From Rotaria sp. Silwood1 (taxonomy: Eukaryota; Rotifera; Eurotatoria; Philodinida; Philodinidae): DNA of 64,000 nucleotides. The notes below the pieces were generated by a model. The model was not told the DNA's origin. It saw only the letters and a list, made by a program, of their open reading frames with translations, and made no database searches. This document shows, piece after piece, positions 12,014-26,182 of this stretch. The translations under genes and the position numbers were made by a program. Numbering within the stretch: position 1 is the first letter of the stretch; every line of letters begins with the position of its first letter. Location of the stretch: assembly GCA_905250075.1 (NCBI GenBank), contig CAJNOP010000857.1:18688-82687 (forward strand), read 5' to 3'.

Positions 12014-15000
12014 AACAAAATTTCTTTTATTGGTAAGAGAAAAAAGAAGCAGTTTTATATATGCTATATTTACCTGTGCTGGAAGAAGCCCAATGAATAT
12101 TTTATTCAATGACTTAAAATAATGTAAATTTAATCAAAAATGTGATAATAGTTATCAAAAAATCCGTTCGAACGTAAAAATCGTGCATGATATTTTATAT
12201 TAATAACTTACTCAGTTTAGCTGAATGGAGCAGAAAAGATGAATCATGTTTTGTAAACGAATTAAACCTAAGAGCATTTCATTTGTATAAAAATAGTCTC
12301 ACGTAAAAAAATTCGAGTTTATTTTTTAATATTTGATTTTTATCATGAGATCACTTCTTTCAAAATATAAAAATATTGTATTGTTCATAATCTGCTTATG
12401 TAGACAATTTACTAAATAGATTTTATTTGAATATTTGATTAATAGTTTGTAAAATTATAAAGAAAATAACTAAAAAAAACTAAAGTTCTCATCAAATATT
12501 AAATTTCAAAAATGTATGCATTTAAATCATTGAATAAATAAAACTATAAATAACAAATTTAACACTTTCGCTTGCATATATAATAACTCTTCGTCTGCAT
12601 ATTGAAATTAAAAAGAAATATTTCGTAGTCGAGACTAAATAAAAGTATGTTTATCATTTAAAGACAAACTATCAGTTAATGTTTAAAAACAGCAAGTACA
12701 TTAGATGACGGTTAAAAAGAATGCTTCTGTTGAGGCATGAATCAAAAGTATCTGTATATGGGAAGCTGTAGTTCATCAAAAGATATCGATTATATATATA
12801 TCGTTCAAAAGTAGTTGGACATATGGTCAGTTATCACCTTCCGATATCAATGATTTCTTGCCTATCGATACTACATAGTATTCCAGTGAAAATCCTATAA
12901 ATATTTGACTTCCTATTGAAATTTGACGGAACTATTGTATTTTTAATGCATCTTCAAACTGTAAGTTTTTTTCACTAGAAAATCCAAAAACATGATTTTT
13001 CCGAAATCCGGATCGCCTATAGGAGTCTCTGGTTAATAGATATGCTAGAAGTTCAACAGTTCCACCAAGTCTAAACATGAACTCAACTTTTTTTAGGGCG
13101 TTTACTAGAATAGTATGTAGTATCTATAGGCGAAAAACAAATATTGAAATCGGAAACGGATATCTGGGGTAGGTCTCTCGTTAGTTTTGTGTAATGCAAA
13201 GTTTTATAATGGATCGTATTGGTTTCATCTATCATGAAATGAAAAAAAAAACGCAATAGCAACCTCGATGAACAGATATGCTTTGCTGTTCTGTCCCAAA
13301 GCAAAATGAAGACAAAACCGACGTTTTCTTTTTTTTTTTCTTTTCTTTTCTGACTACTTTTCCTTGGTCCTTTTGTTAGTCGTCTTCGTCACAACATTAT
13401 TTCTTTGCCAATTGAACATCACGTGTTTAAGCGATGTCGTTTTTCTATGAGGCAACAAATAGGAAAACATCGAGGCACGTTCTGTGTTGTTTCTTAGTTA
13501 TGCGTTCTTGTTCTTCGACTATTCTGATCTAGAAATTGGCAACATCTTTGTCATTCTATTTTTCTATTTACCCCTTGGCATTTTATATCTTTATCTGTTA
13601 TTTAATTTTAAACTAATGGAGCATATAAATAACAAATATAAGTCATGGCATATATATAATTTATATTCATTTCAATACTTTTAATTATATTATCGTCATG
13701 TCTCTGTTAATTTTCATACAAAATAGTTTAAAATTTATTTATCTTACAATTGTGAGTATATTTATAGTTAGTTAAATGTTACTAAAAAAAAGTTCTTTTT
13801 TTTTGTATTATTGATTATATTGTACAAAAGCAAAAGAAATTCATTTCTATGATTGAGTATAAAATGATCTTCTTAAAAAAGATTCAAGTTGAAGGAAAAT
13901 AAAAGAAAAAACAGATATGACGAAATTAATTACTAATTAAAATGAACTCTATTAACATGTATCAATATGTTTCTAGAGAACGCCTAGAATCGACTGTTTA
14001 TTAATGTATGTATGATTCATACTAAATGGTCAATATTTGTTTCATTCTGTAGAGCAGTTTAAATTCATTGTAAATTTTTTTTTCTGTTTACTCATTCGAC
14101 ATGGAATTTATTCCTCTACAAACCGCTCCGTTTTGTTCTTTTCCTACATTATTTTTCCTTGTCAATGAATTATTAAAATAGAATATAGGTTGTAATTAGA
14201 TATGAATGTCTTGAAAAGAATTGATGCTAATAGCTTTTTAAGTTGAAGCTATTCATAGAAACAGACCTAAATATGCATATTGCTCATGTATAACAGCAAG
14301 TTCCGAGATTCTTATTTTAGAATAAGTACAATCAAAAAATCTGAAACAAACTTCAAATCGAAAATTGAAAATCAATTTTCCTTGTATTTTTGAGGGAACC
14401 ACAATATTGTAATAAAAATTACAGTAAAAATACGGTATCACAACAGTAGTAAACCATTAGCTTCAACTTTTTTCAGGACATCCATAAGTCATTAGAACCT
14501 GAATGATACATCAAGTTCTGAATTAAAAGCAATTTGACATTTAAAAACATTCTCTCGTGAATATGAATTTTTATTTTCTTTGAACATCTAACTATTTCTA
14601 CAAATGTATGGTGATTCAAACAACTCGTAAAAGTAACCTATTTTACATTAACATATAGAGGACTTCGTGCTCTATCTACCCACGTTCTATTCAATATTTT
14701 TAAAAGTCATATTCTTCCTGTCGAACATTAGTTACCATGTCATCCGTTTCATAATTGTATTCTGAATAACATGGTTGACATTGTCGCTAAAATATATTAA
14801 ACATTGTGTCTTAATGTTTTTTCTCTCATCTTTGAATTAATATTCTCACTTTTCTTGAGATCATTGTGTTAGAAAATTAGAGCTTTTGATGTCTTTATCT
14901 AATAAGAAATAAAGAAAAATTCCGACAAAATATTATATGAGTAGTTCGCACTTTTAAACTTTATCACGGTTCACATAACTGTTGTGATTCTCATCGAATA

Positions 15001-15683
15001 AATAACAAAAGAACAGATAGATATTTGAATAAGACATCTCCTTATATTTGAATGACATTTATCAATTGAATAAATGCAGTGAATATCCACCTGTACAAAC
15101 CATCAAACGATTTATGATGTGCATTTGTAATGAAATTTAATACGTTTTTTTTTTTTCTTCATCGACAATAGGTACTTTTCTTTTTGAAATGTCATAATGA
15201 AAGATTTTTATTTTCATGAGAAGGATACATGCGTAATACACAGTTGGTGAGCATTAATAAAAATTAAATTAAAGAAAAAATAAAGAAATGATATGCAATA
15301 AGCAATAGCATGTGACAAAATTTGATTTAAGTGACTTGTAAAGTACGTTATTGAAATATTTTGACATAAGTTTGTATGCTTGTGTTTATCACTTCTTTTC
15401 TTTGTTTCAAATTAAACGAATTGCTGCTTACAAAAGAAGGAAGGAACGATGAACTTTTTCTTATTTATTCAGCTGACAGTTGAAGTACTCATACTTCTAC
15501 AAATTTGGTTGAAGACTATCTATATTCTTTCAACTGAATAAACCTTAAGAAAATAGTGTGTTTAAGCATATTACCAGTAAACCTTAATGTACAGCTAGAA
15601 AAGAGTTTCACATAATGCTTTCTTATTAAATTGATGTCATTCTATTTTTTTTTCAGATCAGTTGGTTTCACAATATAAGTTCA
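12014..15683. other. Intergenic, about 3.7 kb
   Basis: AT-rich, no supported gene. At about 12,800 the motif GTTCAAAAGTAGTTGGACA resembles a Tc1/mariner end, but no matching second end was found. Confidence 0.45.
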
Positions 15684-18600
15684 ATGTTTCGTCAATGCAA
15701 GAACCGACTGCAATGTTCCGATAAACCAAATATTAATCAGATATTTTTATCAATTGATAATGAAGTACGAGAGAATTGCTTTTCAAAACAATGATTATAT
15801 ATTCATATTGTTTTGTTCACTTATTCTTTTTTTTTTTGTTTAGTTAAAAAATATATATCATACATTAGATAAATTATTTAATGAAAATCTTTTATTAAAA
15901 GCTCAAATTGATAAATTAGAAAAACGAGTAAATTACAATGTTTTTTTTTTATTTTGTTCAAAATTATTTCTCTTTTATTTTTCATTATTTTAAGCATGAA
16001 TATTGGATTTCCAATGAACAAATTTATTTATTAAAACGTATTGAAAAATTAGAAAATGATAATCTTCAATTACGTGAAATTTATCAAACTTATCATATAC
16101 AAAATGAAAAATGTATACGATCAATAACTGATCTAATTATAAAAATACTCTTAACTCAACAGGTAATCATCTTATATTAATTATCAATCAAGATTTTTCT
16201 TTTCTTTACTATTACTTTTGCGTACATGAATATTGTTTTTTTTATTCTTTCTACCTGAAAAGTATACAGTCAAGGTTTTACATAGCTTATCATGAAAGTT
16301 TTCATTTTGTTTAATTGAAGTCTATTTGTTACTTTAACAGTTCGAGTTGTATATTCATATCTCTTCATATCTGTTGCATTTTTCTAGACAATTTTTATTG
16401 ACCATTATGAGAGCAAATATAATTGGCTACTTTTTTTTTAATGTGCCTTTAACATCATCTTTTTGATGTATGTTAAAATTAAAAGATATGACTTTTATTC
16501 TTACATACTAGAAGTTACAAAAATTTATCATTTGTCAAGATAAAAAACAACAAAAGTAAATGTAACTTTTGAGGTTTAAAAAAAAAACTAGAACAATCAT
16601 GACAAGATACGAAAGACAACGATTTCGAAAGCTTTTTGATCAATGTATTTCACCATGTTATGATCATTTAACAGCTCAGGTGTGATTTGAAAATAGAAAT
16701 GTTTATAAAAATTAGCATTGAAATAGATAATAGTACATTAATTATATATTATTTCTATATTCATAGGAACTCAGAAAACAACATATTGAGCGACATAATA
16801 CAAATGATACGGCTCACTGGAGGAAAAAACAACAGAAAGTAAGTTCTTCGTTTATTTTTAAAATTTCATATGAATAACATTTAACTTAGAATGAATCACT
16901 TCGTCGAAGTACAACTTGTATATTATGTCCTGTTGCTTGTAATACATCGGTATTATAATTTATTTTTAAATTAATATTCTTCGTTGTTCTTTTTCTCTCT
17001 ATTACTATTAGAATAATAATGAACATACTACTAATAATGAATTCATATGGTCTCATCAACAATCGATGATTGTTGAAGATCAAGATCAAAAAACAACAAA
17101 TCAATCATCGGGTATGTGTACATGAGTATTTTCTCATGAAGAGATGTTATGATGTAACTTTGTTTTCTTCAGTTCTCTATCGTTACACATGTCTAATTAG
17201 ATATGACAGAACGGCAAAGAGAAAGTGGATAGAAGCAAAGAAAAAAGGAAATCGAGAAATGTAGAAAGCCAAATTCTATAATTTTCCGTTAAGAAAAGAA
17301 TATGTAAACGGACATCAGAAACGGCAGCATCTAAGACAAAAAGAAAACTAAGTGCACTCATTAGATGAATAAATATACATAAAGACAACCAAATTGTACA
17401 CAGTAAGATCATATTATTTTTAAAATATTAGTTGTTCATTATAACTTTTATTTTATAAACAAAATCTTAAATAAAAATTAATATATTTTGTTTTGTTATA
17501 TAAGATTATAATTAGAATTGTATAAGCAAAAATTTCCGATAGAGAGAAACATAAGACTATGTTTTTTTTTATTTGTTTTGAACGAAAAAGCTCAAATAAC
17601 TAAAACTTTCCGACATCATCTTCAACTATTAATTATCATATAGTCTTCAATTATTTTATTTCTGGCTTACAAAAACAAAAAAATCACTTATAGGCAAAAT
17701 CTAAGTGTAAATTTAAAATTCTATTTCATCATACCCATAGGCTTTACATACATAAATTTGATTTTCTATTCTCTTCTAACATATGTTATCCGTATTTGTT
17801 TTTTCATGGTATAGATTCGGAATTTACGGTTGATGAGAAATAGAGATAAACTGAGAAATAGAATTGCACGGCTCTATAATGCTTCAAGCAATATCTAACT
17901 AAGCAAAAATCTGCAAATATATATATATGTGTAAACGTTGTCACTGACATTTAGTGTTGTATACATATCAACATTCTAATAATATTTTTTTGTTCATTAT
18001 TTTATAATAGAAATATTAATAAAAAAACAAAAAGCTTTATCATTTCTAAAATATTATTAGTTCAACTTTATTAATATTTAATTTTTAATAATGAATAAAA
18101 TATTTAATCTTAGATATGATTTATTTTTAAAAGCTGTTAACACAATTCCCATGAGAAATATGATGTCATTGTTCTTGCTAATCATATGAAGATTGTTTTA
18201 TTTAATCTCTTTTGGGATAAATTTCTTCAATGTCTCTCTTCAGACATACAAAAAGCAAGTAGTTTATATATATCATAAAGAAAGAAACATAATTGATATA
18301 TGGTCTACGTGAGAAGAAGGAAGGAAGTAAGTCCAAAGTTTTACCTCTATGTGTGAATACTTGTGTTTCACAAAAATATATTATTAATACTAAATAGCTT
18401 ATGAATAATACGCAGTTGTTTATTTTTTATTTGTGAGTGTTTTTTTTACGATATAAAATAACACAAACCAGAGATTTTTTTTTATTACTAACACTGAAAA
18501 GTACAAGGTTTCAAACAGAATTTTTGATATCGTAACACTATCTACAGTAGAAAACATAATGACATAAACAACTGACTAGAAGTATTTATGCCATTTTCAA

Positions 18601-21600
18601 AGAATTCTTAATTATCATATTGACCTTCTCTCATCAAAAGTTAGAACTATAGTTATAGATATGATCAAAGTTTTATTATTATTTGGATAGTCTGATATAT
18701 TTAAAAAGAAAAAACTAAGTATGTCACTAAGATCTTTTTAACTATACGTCGTACTCGTAAAAATTTGTTCATAATTCATGCAACAATAAATGATCGAAAT
18801 CAATATTGATTGAAAGTGATTTTTCTTTCTAAAACTAAAAAATTGCAAATTCTAATGTACTAATCTGATATTCGTAGGGTACTTAACACAAAAAAGAAAA
18901 TAGAGGAAGTATATTCACCAGTTCCTTTAAGTACCTAGACATGCTATTTAATAATGCTAATTGTCTGTATAGTGTTAGTAAGGTTAGTGTCAATACTGAC
19001 ATTTGCGTTTGCTATAACATTTAGATACTAATTCTATCAAAATTTGCTTGTTTGTTTTAGAAGTGTCACTATGTCGAATAATTGAATTCCGGTAGTATCC
19101 CACTAAATCAGTAAACTATACCTGTGTATCTCTAACTATGAGTAAAAAAAAAATTTTAATATAAAAAATACAAAATAAAAGTTGTATTAAGATTAAACTG
19201 ATTAATGAAAAAAGATTGTGTGATAGATTTCTTTTCATTACATTAATTAATCATATTATCACACGAAATAGAAAGACTCTATTGAATATTAAATTATATT
19301 TTAAATCAATTATGTATGGAATATTCAATCTTTTCTAAATTTATATTCACCGACAATCAAGGACAAATTTTTTCTTTCTTTTTTTTTTCTCTATAAAAGT
19401 ACTGTTCATCCTTTCCGTAGTTTGCACAAACATACAGATTTCTCTAAGATACTTCTTCTAATCGAGTTTGAAACTTTTTTTTTTACACGTACTAAAGCTA
19501 AAATATTGGACATAACCAAAGACACACTCATTATTTTACTAGGACAAGGTTTGTAAATGCTGTCAAAAACTACAAAAACAATAGTTTTTTTTTTTACATT
19601 TGATTTTGAGAAAAACGTAAAACAAAACTGAATGTTGACTTTACTCATCTGTTCTCCTTTCTATTTAAGATATTCAAGTAATTCACATTCGATAAGACTA
19701 AGTTCGGAGAGTATCTTTTTATTAATACTTGTGAAGATGCTCATAATCAAACCAGCATGAATAATATACGTATTATTGAGTAAATCTCGCTTTTATTACT
19801 AACGGCAGACATAAAAACTAAAAATAAATAATATCTAAAATAAACACTGTTAAAAGAAGTTAGTTTGTTTTTTTCTTTTTCGTAAATGGATAGAAGATAT
19901 TTTAAATTGTACCTATTAATGATAAATTCTTTTTAGAATTAGATAATTATTCATCAACACTGGCTACTATTAAGTCTAAAACCGATAAATCATCAACTTC
20001 TTCAACAAATAAACTTTATTTTATTTTAAATAATCAAACAACAACATCAGAAAAATCTACAGAAAAAAATAATCATCATTTATCAAATATTAATATCGTA
20101 TCTCTTGATGATTCTCCTCATAAACAACAATCATCAAAAACATTGAATAAAAATCGATCAAAACAACAACAAACTAACACAAATTATTCCAATCATGAAA
20201 GGTCATCAATACAAACATCATCATATCGTACAACAAAGACGACAACACCATCAATATCAAAACCATCTCGTGTAAGAAAAACAATTTTTCTATTATAAAA
20301 AATAACAAACAAATTATTTTTTTTTCCCAGATTCCAATAATTAAACCTCATCCATTGCCAACAACAAATAATCAACAACATCCACATGTTCCTACGATTA
20401 CAAATCAAAAGATAACTTCATCATCACAAATAATTCATAAATCATCTCGTCCTCTTTTTACATCAACAAAACCAGCTCAATCATTTCCATCGGTTCGTAT
20501 TATACCAACAATTAAAAATAAACCAAATATTATCATTACAAAACCAATAATAAATAATACTAAAAAACATATATCTTCTATTGTTCAACAACAACCAGCA
20601 CGTGTTTCTGATATTGATGTATTAATAGCTGAACAAAAAAAAAATAAAAACATATCAAAATTACCTGTTAAACCAATAATTGTTTCACCTTCACCTATAA
20701 TTAATAATATTCAACCATCATTATTTTCAAAAGATACTGTTAAACGTATTCGAACTGTTCGTAGTCATGAATTAAAATTATTTTCATGTCATTTAATACC
20801 AGAAATATCAGATAAAATATCATCTCAAACAAATGAATCACTTTCAACTTTAACACCAACTTCATTAGAATCTATAACAGATAATAATAATAATAAATCT
20901 ATTAATGATCAATTACAAAATACAAATAAATCATGTTCAAATATTTCTACTGATATGAGAGATTTTTCAGAAGATAGTCTTAATGAACATGATCATATTC
21001 AAAGATTACTTAAACAAAGTAAGTTTATTTCTTTAGTTTTTCTATAATAATTCAATTTATTTTTTTTTGTACTTATGTAACAAAAAATTGAAGTTACTAA
21101 TCAATAGTTCTCATTTTTTTTCTTCTCACGATGGAACAACCCGAATGAATATTCGCTATATGAACTCTTGTTAGATTCAGAGTAATGTTTATTACTGTGA
21201 AAATTCTGCACTATTATAAAGTATTCTGAGACAATCAACTCATTATTATTTCATATGAATTATAAAATATAATTTTAATAATTTTGCATAGAAAAATATT
21301 CTAGTTGTTCATTAATTATTAAAAAGAAAAACTCATTAAACTATCGTTGAAATCATATTTATTAGAAGATTTCGAAAATTTAATTGAATAAATATATTTT
21401 TTTCTTTTAATTTAGATACATCAATCAATACAACTAATATACAAACTGATTCATTGAATAATACTATTCAAAATGAAAATATTGGAAAAGAATATTTTCT
21501 TTCAATTGTTGATAATTTAAATCCTGAACATAATCGATTATCATCATCATCATCATCAATCAAATCTCGAGCAATGTCATTATTACGAAAACCATTTGTA

Positions 21601-22528
21601 CATCGTTTAATATTTCCAGAACGTCTTGGTCGTATGATATTTTATCGTCGTATATTATCTGATTCTGATATTTATCAAAAAATTTGTTCAAAAGATAATG
21701 AAATTTATCATAATGTCTATCATTTAGATACAATACGTGATTATTCAATGGAATTTTATATGTTAACAACTTATACTTCAGATTCCGAATTACGTGCTTG
21801 GATTGATAGTAATGATGATATAGTAGATAGTATTTATCATAGTGATGAAAATTTTTTTCAACAAAATAATGAAAATCAAATAAAATCTATTCATAGTCAA
21901 GATAGTCTTAATCAACAAGATGAACTTCATTGGTATTCTGAACTTGAAATAGTTCATCCATCATTAAATAATCAACAAGTAAAAAAAAAACAATAAGAAA
22001 ACTTATTTAATATCATGAAAATTTTTTGTTTTTTAAGAAAACACATGAAAATACATCGGATTATTCTACTGAAGTTCATATCGAAGAATTATTACATCAT
22101 AAAGAGGTTAGTTATTTTTTTTTTTTTTGAAATTCGTAAAAAAAAAGAATTCTCTATTCTATTTATAGTCTTCTCCATCAAATCTACCAACGATTATTTC
22201 ATCTGATTCAATCGATTTAATTGCTTCTTCATCAATTCTACCAAATGATACTTCTAATAAACTTCATTCAATTTCATTACCTTCTAATATTACTAATGAA
22301 ACTAATTCATTACTTGAAGAAATTTTTCCTGCTTTATCTACACATCGTTCATCAATATCTAGTACTATTCCACAACAACAACAAACAAATATTGATCAAT
22401 ATGAAAATGATTCAACATCATCAATAATTACTGAAGAATTTAAACATGATTTTTATTATTTATGTCCAGTGACAAATACAACAAATTTTTCAAAAAATGA
22501 TTATAAACCTTTATTTCATGATTTTTAA
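15684..22528 (+). CDS. Thirteen-exon coiled-coil and Ser/Asn-rich protein, unknown function
   Basis: I do not recognise the family. Exons that join in phase are 15684-15764, 15844-15927, 15995-16162, 16512-16555, 16607-16679, 16767-16838, 16890-16949, 17012-17111, 19937-20271, 20331-21018, 21416-21978, 22038-22106 and 22169-22528. They total 2,697 nt, about 898 residues, with no stop until the end. Residues about 28-115 form a Leu/Glu/Lys heptad region, a likely coiled coil (LKRIEKLENDNLQLRE). A short segment has a Cys-x2-Cys-like pair (CILCPVAC). The middle is Ser/Thr/Pro/Lys-rich and probably disordered. A denser basic and aromatic patch (PERLGRMIFYRRIL) near residue 600 may be a conserved domain. 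A scaffold or centrosomal role is only a guess. The 51-bp intron before exon 5 and the tiny exon 4 are the weakest parts; ATG 16599 is an alternative start. Confidence 0.7.
17112..19936. other. 2.8-kb intron of the coiled-coil gene
   Basis: Bounded by a GTATGT donor and TTTTTAG acceptor in matching phase 1. It is far longer than the other introns of this gene. The content is AT-rich with homopolymer runs; I saw no embedded gene or clear transposon. Confidence 0.6.
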
Positions 22529-22641
22529 ATAATGTTCAATGCCAGATATATTGTTATATCTATATTTTTATTAATCTTCTTTTTTTTTTTGTTTTTGTTT
22601 GTTTGTTATTAAACTAAGCTAATAATAAAATAAAACGTTGA

Positions 22642-23403
22642 TTATATATTATTTCCAAGTAATTGATCAAGTAAACCTAAAACAAAAAAACAAAAAAAAT
22701 TTAATAAAAATAAAATTGATTTTAATCCAAAAAAATAAAAAATTACGTTCAATATCAATTTTTTTTACTTCATCATTTAAACCTAATTGTATGAGATCAT
22801 CAATTTCATCATCAGATAATGGTTCACCAAGTGTACGCATTATCTCTCGAAATTGTTCAATATCAATATAACCTTCTTTTGTATGATCAAATTTTATTAA
22901 TGCTTTATAAAGCGCATTTCGATCATTACTTATCGATGTCCATGGTTCATCAAGTATTTCTAAGAAATCTTCAAATGTCAATTCAAATTTCTCTTCGAAA
23001 AAAAAAAAATATTTATTAAAATATTAAATGAAAAATTTCTTTGTTTCATATTTCTACCATCTTCTTCAAGTGCCTGGATTCGTCTATTACAATCCGTTTG
23101 TGATGGATTTCTACCACATGCTTGTAATATTTCTAATAAACGATTAATATGAATAGTATCAAGTTCAGGACTATCTTTATATTTTGAAAATAATTCATTT
23201 ATTAGTTCTTTAAATAAAAAAAAAAAATTAATTAATTATCAAGTAAATTTTTAATAAACAAGAAAAAAAAACAGACATACGTAAATTCTCATTCATTTCA
23301 TCATTAGGAAACTCATCATTAAAACGTGGACTTTCTTCATCAGCCTTAAAAATATATTCAGTTTGGATTACATACAATTCTTTTAGTTTTACTTCCTTAC
23401 CAT
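22642..23403 (-). CDS. EF-hand protein of the calmodulin / myosin light chain superfamily, five exons
   Basis: Exons join in phase: 23403-23401 (the ATG alone), 23344-23281, 23207-23058, 22992-22747 and 22676-22642. They give 165 residues; introns are 56, 73, 65 and 70 bp. After an acidic N-terminus, a helical pair includes INRLLEILQACGRNPS. It is followed by FEDFLEIL, then the best EF-hand loop (FDHTKEGYIDIEQF), then LGEPLSDDEIDDLI, typical of the fourth helix-loop-helix. Loop position 12 is Gln and position 3 is Thr, and other loops lack Asp ligands, so calcium binding is probably weak or lost, as in myosin light chains. It may bind an IQ-motif partner. It is convergent with the coiled-coil gene: the two stop codons are about 113 bp apart. 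An imperfect hairpin at about 23,430-23,466 lies just upstream of the ATG. Confidence 0.85.
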
Positions 23404-26182
23404 TTGTTCGTCGATGTTATGTAAATGTAAGTGACATTGTAGTCGTTGCTAACAACGTCAATGTAATGTTTTTTTTTCATTCTTATTTCATCACTATTAT
23501 CAATAACTGTTGCTTTGACAGTTTTTTTTTTTTTTGTTTTTTCTTTAGAGTCATAACAAAAGAGTTAAAAGAACAGAATATGTTACAAAATTAATAAAAA
23601 AAAAAAAAAAAAACTTCACTATGAATTAATCAAAATTTAAGTAATTAGTTTTGTTGAAAAAGATACAAAAAAAATATTCTATTTGTTTTTCAAGAGTCTC
23701 TCTCAAGAAAATTTTTTGAACATAATATTTATTCGCACATAATTTAAATAGATATTCATATTGTATTATAATACAACTTTATATTTAATTTAAATAGAAA
23801 ATAAATAATGGATGTGCCAGAATAAATGGTCTTCTAAGCATGTTCTCAATAAACCAATCAAGATTTATCCCTAAGCTTTAATCTTTATTTTTTTAAAAGA
23901 ATCACGATGTAAGTCTTTATAAAAAGAAAAGTATTAGAGATATCTCAAAATAGATCAAAAGTGGCGAAAACTTTCCTCACAGAATAACTAATAGTCTATG
24001 ACAACTAAGATCAGATTGAAGAGTATCTTTTTGTTTCCTTAAAAAAGGTATTGTTCCCTAGAGCTCAGAAGAAACAAAATGTTGAGACACCGTTAAAACC
24101 CTTTTTTTGTTTCACTGACACTAATTTTTTAAAGGTTACTGAATTTTGTAGGAACAACATTTTGAGAAAAATACCAAGCAAACTTTCCTCTATATATCAA
24201 GACTTATTTTTCTTTCGTCAAAGTGATCGAAAACTGACCGTGTTCAATGGTGTGCAAGGTTCGTGATTCATGCTCTCAGCACCTTTCGAAATTATCATTG
24301 GGAGAATTTCCTATTCAAAGAATAATGGTAGGACTAGTTTGTCTTCTAGACATTTTGACAGTTGGAGTTATTAAAAGTACTAACAAACAACTAAGAGTCC
24401 ACATTTATATGATATGGTATCAAGAACATTTCGAAGCTATTATTAGCAATGAAATATCAAAAAATGAAAAAAGAAGAAAAATTAGATAAATCACACTGTG
24501 AGGCTGCGACAGAATAGATTTAAAGAGAATAACTAACTGTGCTCTCTCTTATGATGTACAGAGAAATTCGTTTCAATGAAGCATTTTGACGTCAATATTT
24601 CTTTATTGAAATTGAGTCAAAAATTCATAAAACTTCGCTTTGTGTACTCAATCTTCCTAAATATGCAGTTCTATTTAGATTCTGTCATTCCAGTCTGATG
24701 CATTTCTTTTTTTTTTTGAGAACTTCAAAAACAATGATTTAAAAGCGTTATTTTTGTAAATAGAACTTTTCAAGTCTTACAATATTGCTATCTATCTGAA
24801 TAAAAGATTGTAGAATGGTTAATAATCATTACTTAAACAGATTAAAATCAATATTCACATGGAATTTTAATTTTAGTTTGCGTTACGACTTTGTCTCAAT
24901 AACTTAGTTGGTAAAGGTATTTGATTAGGTACCAGTTGCGATACTATCTGTATTCGCATCACAGTCGAAACTCATTTTCTTTCCTATGTGCTTCATTCTT
25001 TTCGAGTAATGAATTAGAGCTGTTCTACCATGTTTATTCGAATAGTGAATAAAAAGTTCTGTCATATATATTTATATATAATCATACATATAGAAAATTC
25101 TCGTATTTGGTATTGCAGTTCTATTAAATTTAAGTTTTAATGAAAGCAAGGTACTACTGACACAGTGCATAACTAATCGCATTAATAGAAAGTGTGTGCT
25201 TTTCAATAATGCAGATGCTACTATGCATATTGTTCACTACTTGCTTCTCCCATGAGGTGATGAGAAGTTAAAGGAAAGGCACCTTTAATTGTACGCGAGC
25301 ATGATGTTGCTTATGAGACAGGAACAAAAAAAACCATAACAATTTTTCGTTTTTTCCGAACAGTCCGAAATACTGTGTGTAATCACCTGGTTGATTTGAT
25401 TCATGCACAAACTGCGCGCAAGGAGCGTCTCCCTTTCATGTATCATTTGACAATCTCTACTTCTTTTGCGAAAGAGTTTATCAATACAACTTCACACAGA
25501 GATTGAGTGAAATTCGTAGAGCTTTTGCATTGATGGCCCGACTGAGTATAGGTATGGTTGTGAGTACTGCATTCATCGACACCAACTTTCACACTAATAT
25601 ATGTAACCTAATCGTCCACCACTATTGTCCTGACGCTAGAAAGCTAAGTTCAGTGGCATATAGGATTTATATTGTCGCTGAAGATGTGTACAGATACTCG
25701 AAAGCACACATTTTTACTCAGAGAACTATCTAACATGATACATAACATATGCAGAACGGTCGTTTAATTAGAATGTAGCTGTATGTATGAGTATAGCACT
25801 TTTGTTGTCCTACGTAAACATACTTAGTTCCACATTCACATCTATACAAGGAAAAAAGAGAAAGAGGAACGATAACAATGTGTTTCATTTATTATTTCTT
25901 TCGCTGCTAATGAAGCGATTACAACAGAAATTTCGTCGTAGACTGACTCAATATACGCATATGGCACCACCTCGAGATAGAAAAACTTTTCCAACATTCT
26001 TTATATTGGGTTTTTCCATATTTTCTGCTTCTGCTAATGACTCATTTAATATAGAAATTTCCAAGAAGAAATTGGCCCTATAATATTTGTATTTAAATAC
26101 ATCAAGATCAATTTTAGATCATTCACAAACTATTTTTACTGTCAATATATTTCTGGACGTGCATATTACAAACACAGCATTT
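23404..26182. other. Intergenic, about 2.8 kb
   Basis: No supported gene. Open frames at 24051-24266, 24247-24489, 25503-25733 and 25787-26083 (plus) have no domain signature and overlap in different frames. Presumably it holds the promoter of the following gene. Confidence 0.45.

Noticed and set aside
12795-12830. Tc1-like end GTTCAAAAGTAGTTGGACA
   Set aside because: No inverted partner found within several kilobases and no transposase frame.
24051-24489. Two overlapping plus frames
   Set aside because: Different frames, no domain, poor codon pattern and no splice signals.
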